12,448 bases of DNA from Hyphomicrobiales bacterium (lineage in GTDB: Bacteria; Pseudomonadota; Alphaproteobacteria; Rhizobiales; Beijerinckiaceae): positions 1 through 12,448 of the forward strand of contig JAQGJO010000407.1 in assembly GCA_028290595.1 (NCBI GenBank), in the 5' to 3' direction. A program made the position numbers and the translations under genes. A model generated the notes under the pieces. The model saw only the letters and a program-made list of their open reading frames with translations, had not been told where the DNA came from and made no database searches. Of this stretch, positions 12,165-12,448 are shown piece by piece. How positions within the stretch are numbered: the stretch's first letter is position 1; every line of letters starts with the position of its first letter.

Positions 12165-12448
12165 CTATTTCCCCCGGCCCGGCTCCAGATAGCGCCGTAG
12201 AAATCGCGTAACCTCTTGCATTGCCTGCACTTCTTCCCTGGGGCCAAAGCCGTGCCCCGCCTCCGGAAACACCCGGATTTCGTTGGGTACCCCTTGTGCC
12301 TGCACGATTTGTTGGAATGCCAGCGCACCCGCCACAGGCACGATTCTGTCCCTGGCGCCGTGCAGGATGAGCGTTGGCGGCAGCCGATTGGTAACTGTTC
12401 CTCGAGGCACATAGCCGCAATAGCTAACAACGGCGCCGTCTCGCGGGT
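12165..12448 (-). CDS. Alpha/beta hydrolase, dienelactone-hydrolase-like (C-terminal part, runs off window)
   Basis: Only the last 94 or so codons are present; the frame stays open to the right edge, so the start and the nucleophile elbow are missing. What is visible is the second half of an alpha/beta hydrolase fold: PPTLILHGARDRIVPV carries the acid (Asp of GARD) before the conserved IVP turn, and VFPEAGHGFGPRE carries the catalytic histidine of GHGF. This pairing is typical of the dienelactone hydrolase and related peptidase-like esterase group. A GTG within it (12408-12410) is an internal codon, not the start, since the family strand continues upstream (DGAVVSYCGY). The protein ends shortly after a terminal helix (TRFLRRYLEPGRGK), as is usual. 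The substrate is unknown. It may be co-transcribed with the small gene downstream. Confidence 0.85.
   Translation of the reverse strand, partial: PRDGAVVSYCGYVPRGTVTNRLPPTLILHGARDRIVPVAGALAFQQIVQAQGVPNEIRVFPEAGHGFGPREEVQAMQEVTRFLRRYLEPGRGK

Noticed and set aside
1..12448. CRISPR array, transposon, prophage or toxin-antitoxin system
   Set aside because: No regularly spaced repeats, transposase, integrase, terminal inverted repeats or toxin-like gene pairs are visible in the window.

Overview
The window is about 12.4 kb of GC-rich DNA. The gene content (RND efflux pump, two membrane diguanylate cyclases, SemiSWEET, LTXXQ protein, Rieske oxygenase, MarR and TetR regulators, a possible GGAAC-type stress promoter) suggests an alphaproteobacterial chromosome, probably Hyphomicrobiales-like. 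No rRNA or taxonomic marker is present, so this is inference from gene style. I see no tRNA or rRNA gene, insertion sequence, CRISPR array, phage gene or obvious island boundary.

Left part (1-1880): the 5' end of a Rieske-type oxygenase gene runs leftward off the window. It is divergent from a two-gene unit made of a zinc-type cation diffusion facilitator (297-1298) and a MarR regulator (1288-1827) that overlaps it by 11 bases. Two near-identical palindromes built on TAGG-NN-CCTA lie 20 bp apart in front of the Rieske gene. They look like a tandem MarR operator. The simplest model is that this MarR controls both divergent units.

Second part (1940-3224): a membrane diguanylate cyclase with a VUPS-like sensor ends in a perfect 12-bp hairpin terminator, shared with the convergent efflux operon.

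Third part (3251-8161): an RND operon (periplasmic adaptor then inner-membrane pump, minus strand) is divergent from a TetR repressor gene. Between them is a perfect 16-bp palindrome, placed so that it covers the tetR transcription start and fills the -35/-10 spacer of the pump promoter. Both promoters can use the same TATATA. No outer-membrane channel gene is present, so the pump probably borrows a TolC-like protein encoded elsewhere.

Fourth part (8223-10305): a stand-alone receiver protein is followed by a Cache-type membrane diguanylate cyclase. Both cyclases in the window have intact GGEEF active sites and RxxD inhibitory sites, and no c-di-GMP phosphodiesterase is present.

Right part (10326-12448): on the minus strand, an exported LTXXQ (Spy/CpxP-like) protein and a SemiSWEET transporter form a probable operon. 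A 102-residue protein that is 38% proline lies divergent from it, with a candidate GGAAC-N16-GGTT promoter. Then come an unrecognised 92-residue protein with a possible winged-helix tail and the 3' part of a dienelactone-hydrolase-like alpha/beta hydrolase that runs off the right edge.

Most of the window is ordinary chromosomal sensing, efflux and signalling. The most informative features are the two intergenic control regions (114-296 and 7484-7597) and the small unexplained genes at the right end. I found no convincing new multi-gene system. No gene-free stretch exceeds 300 bases.
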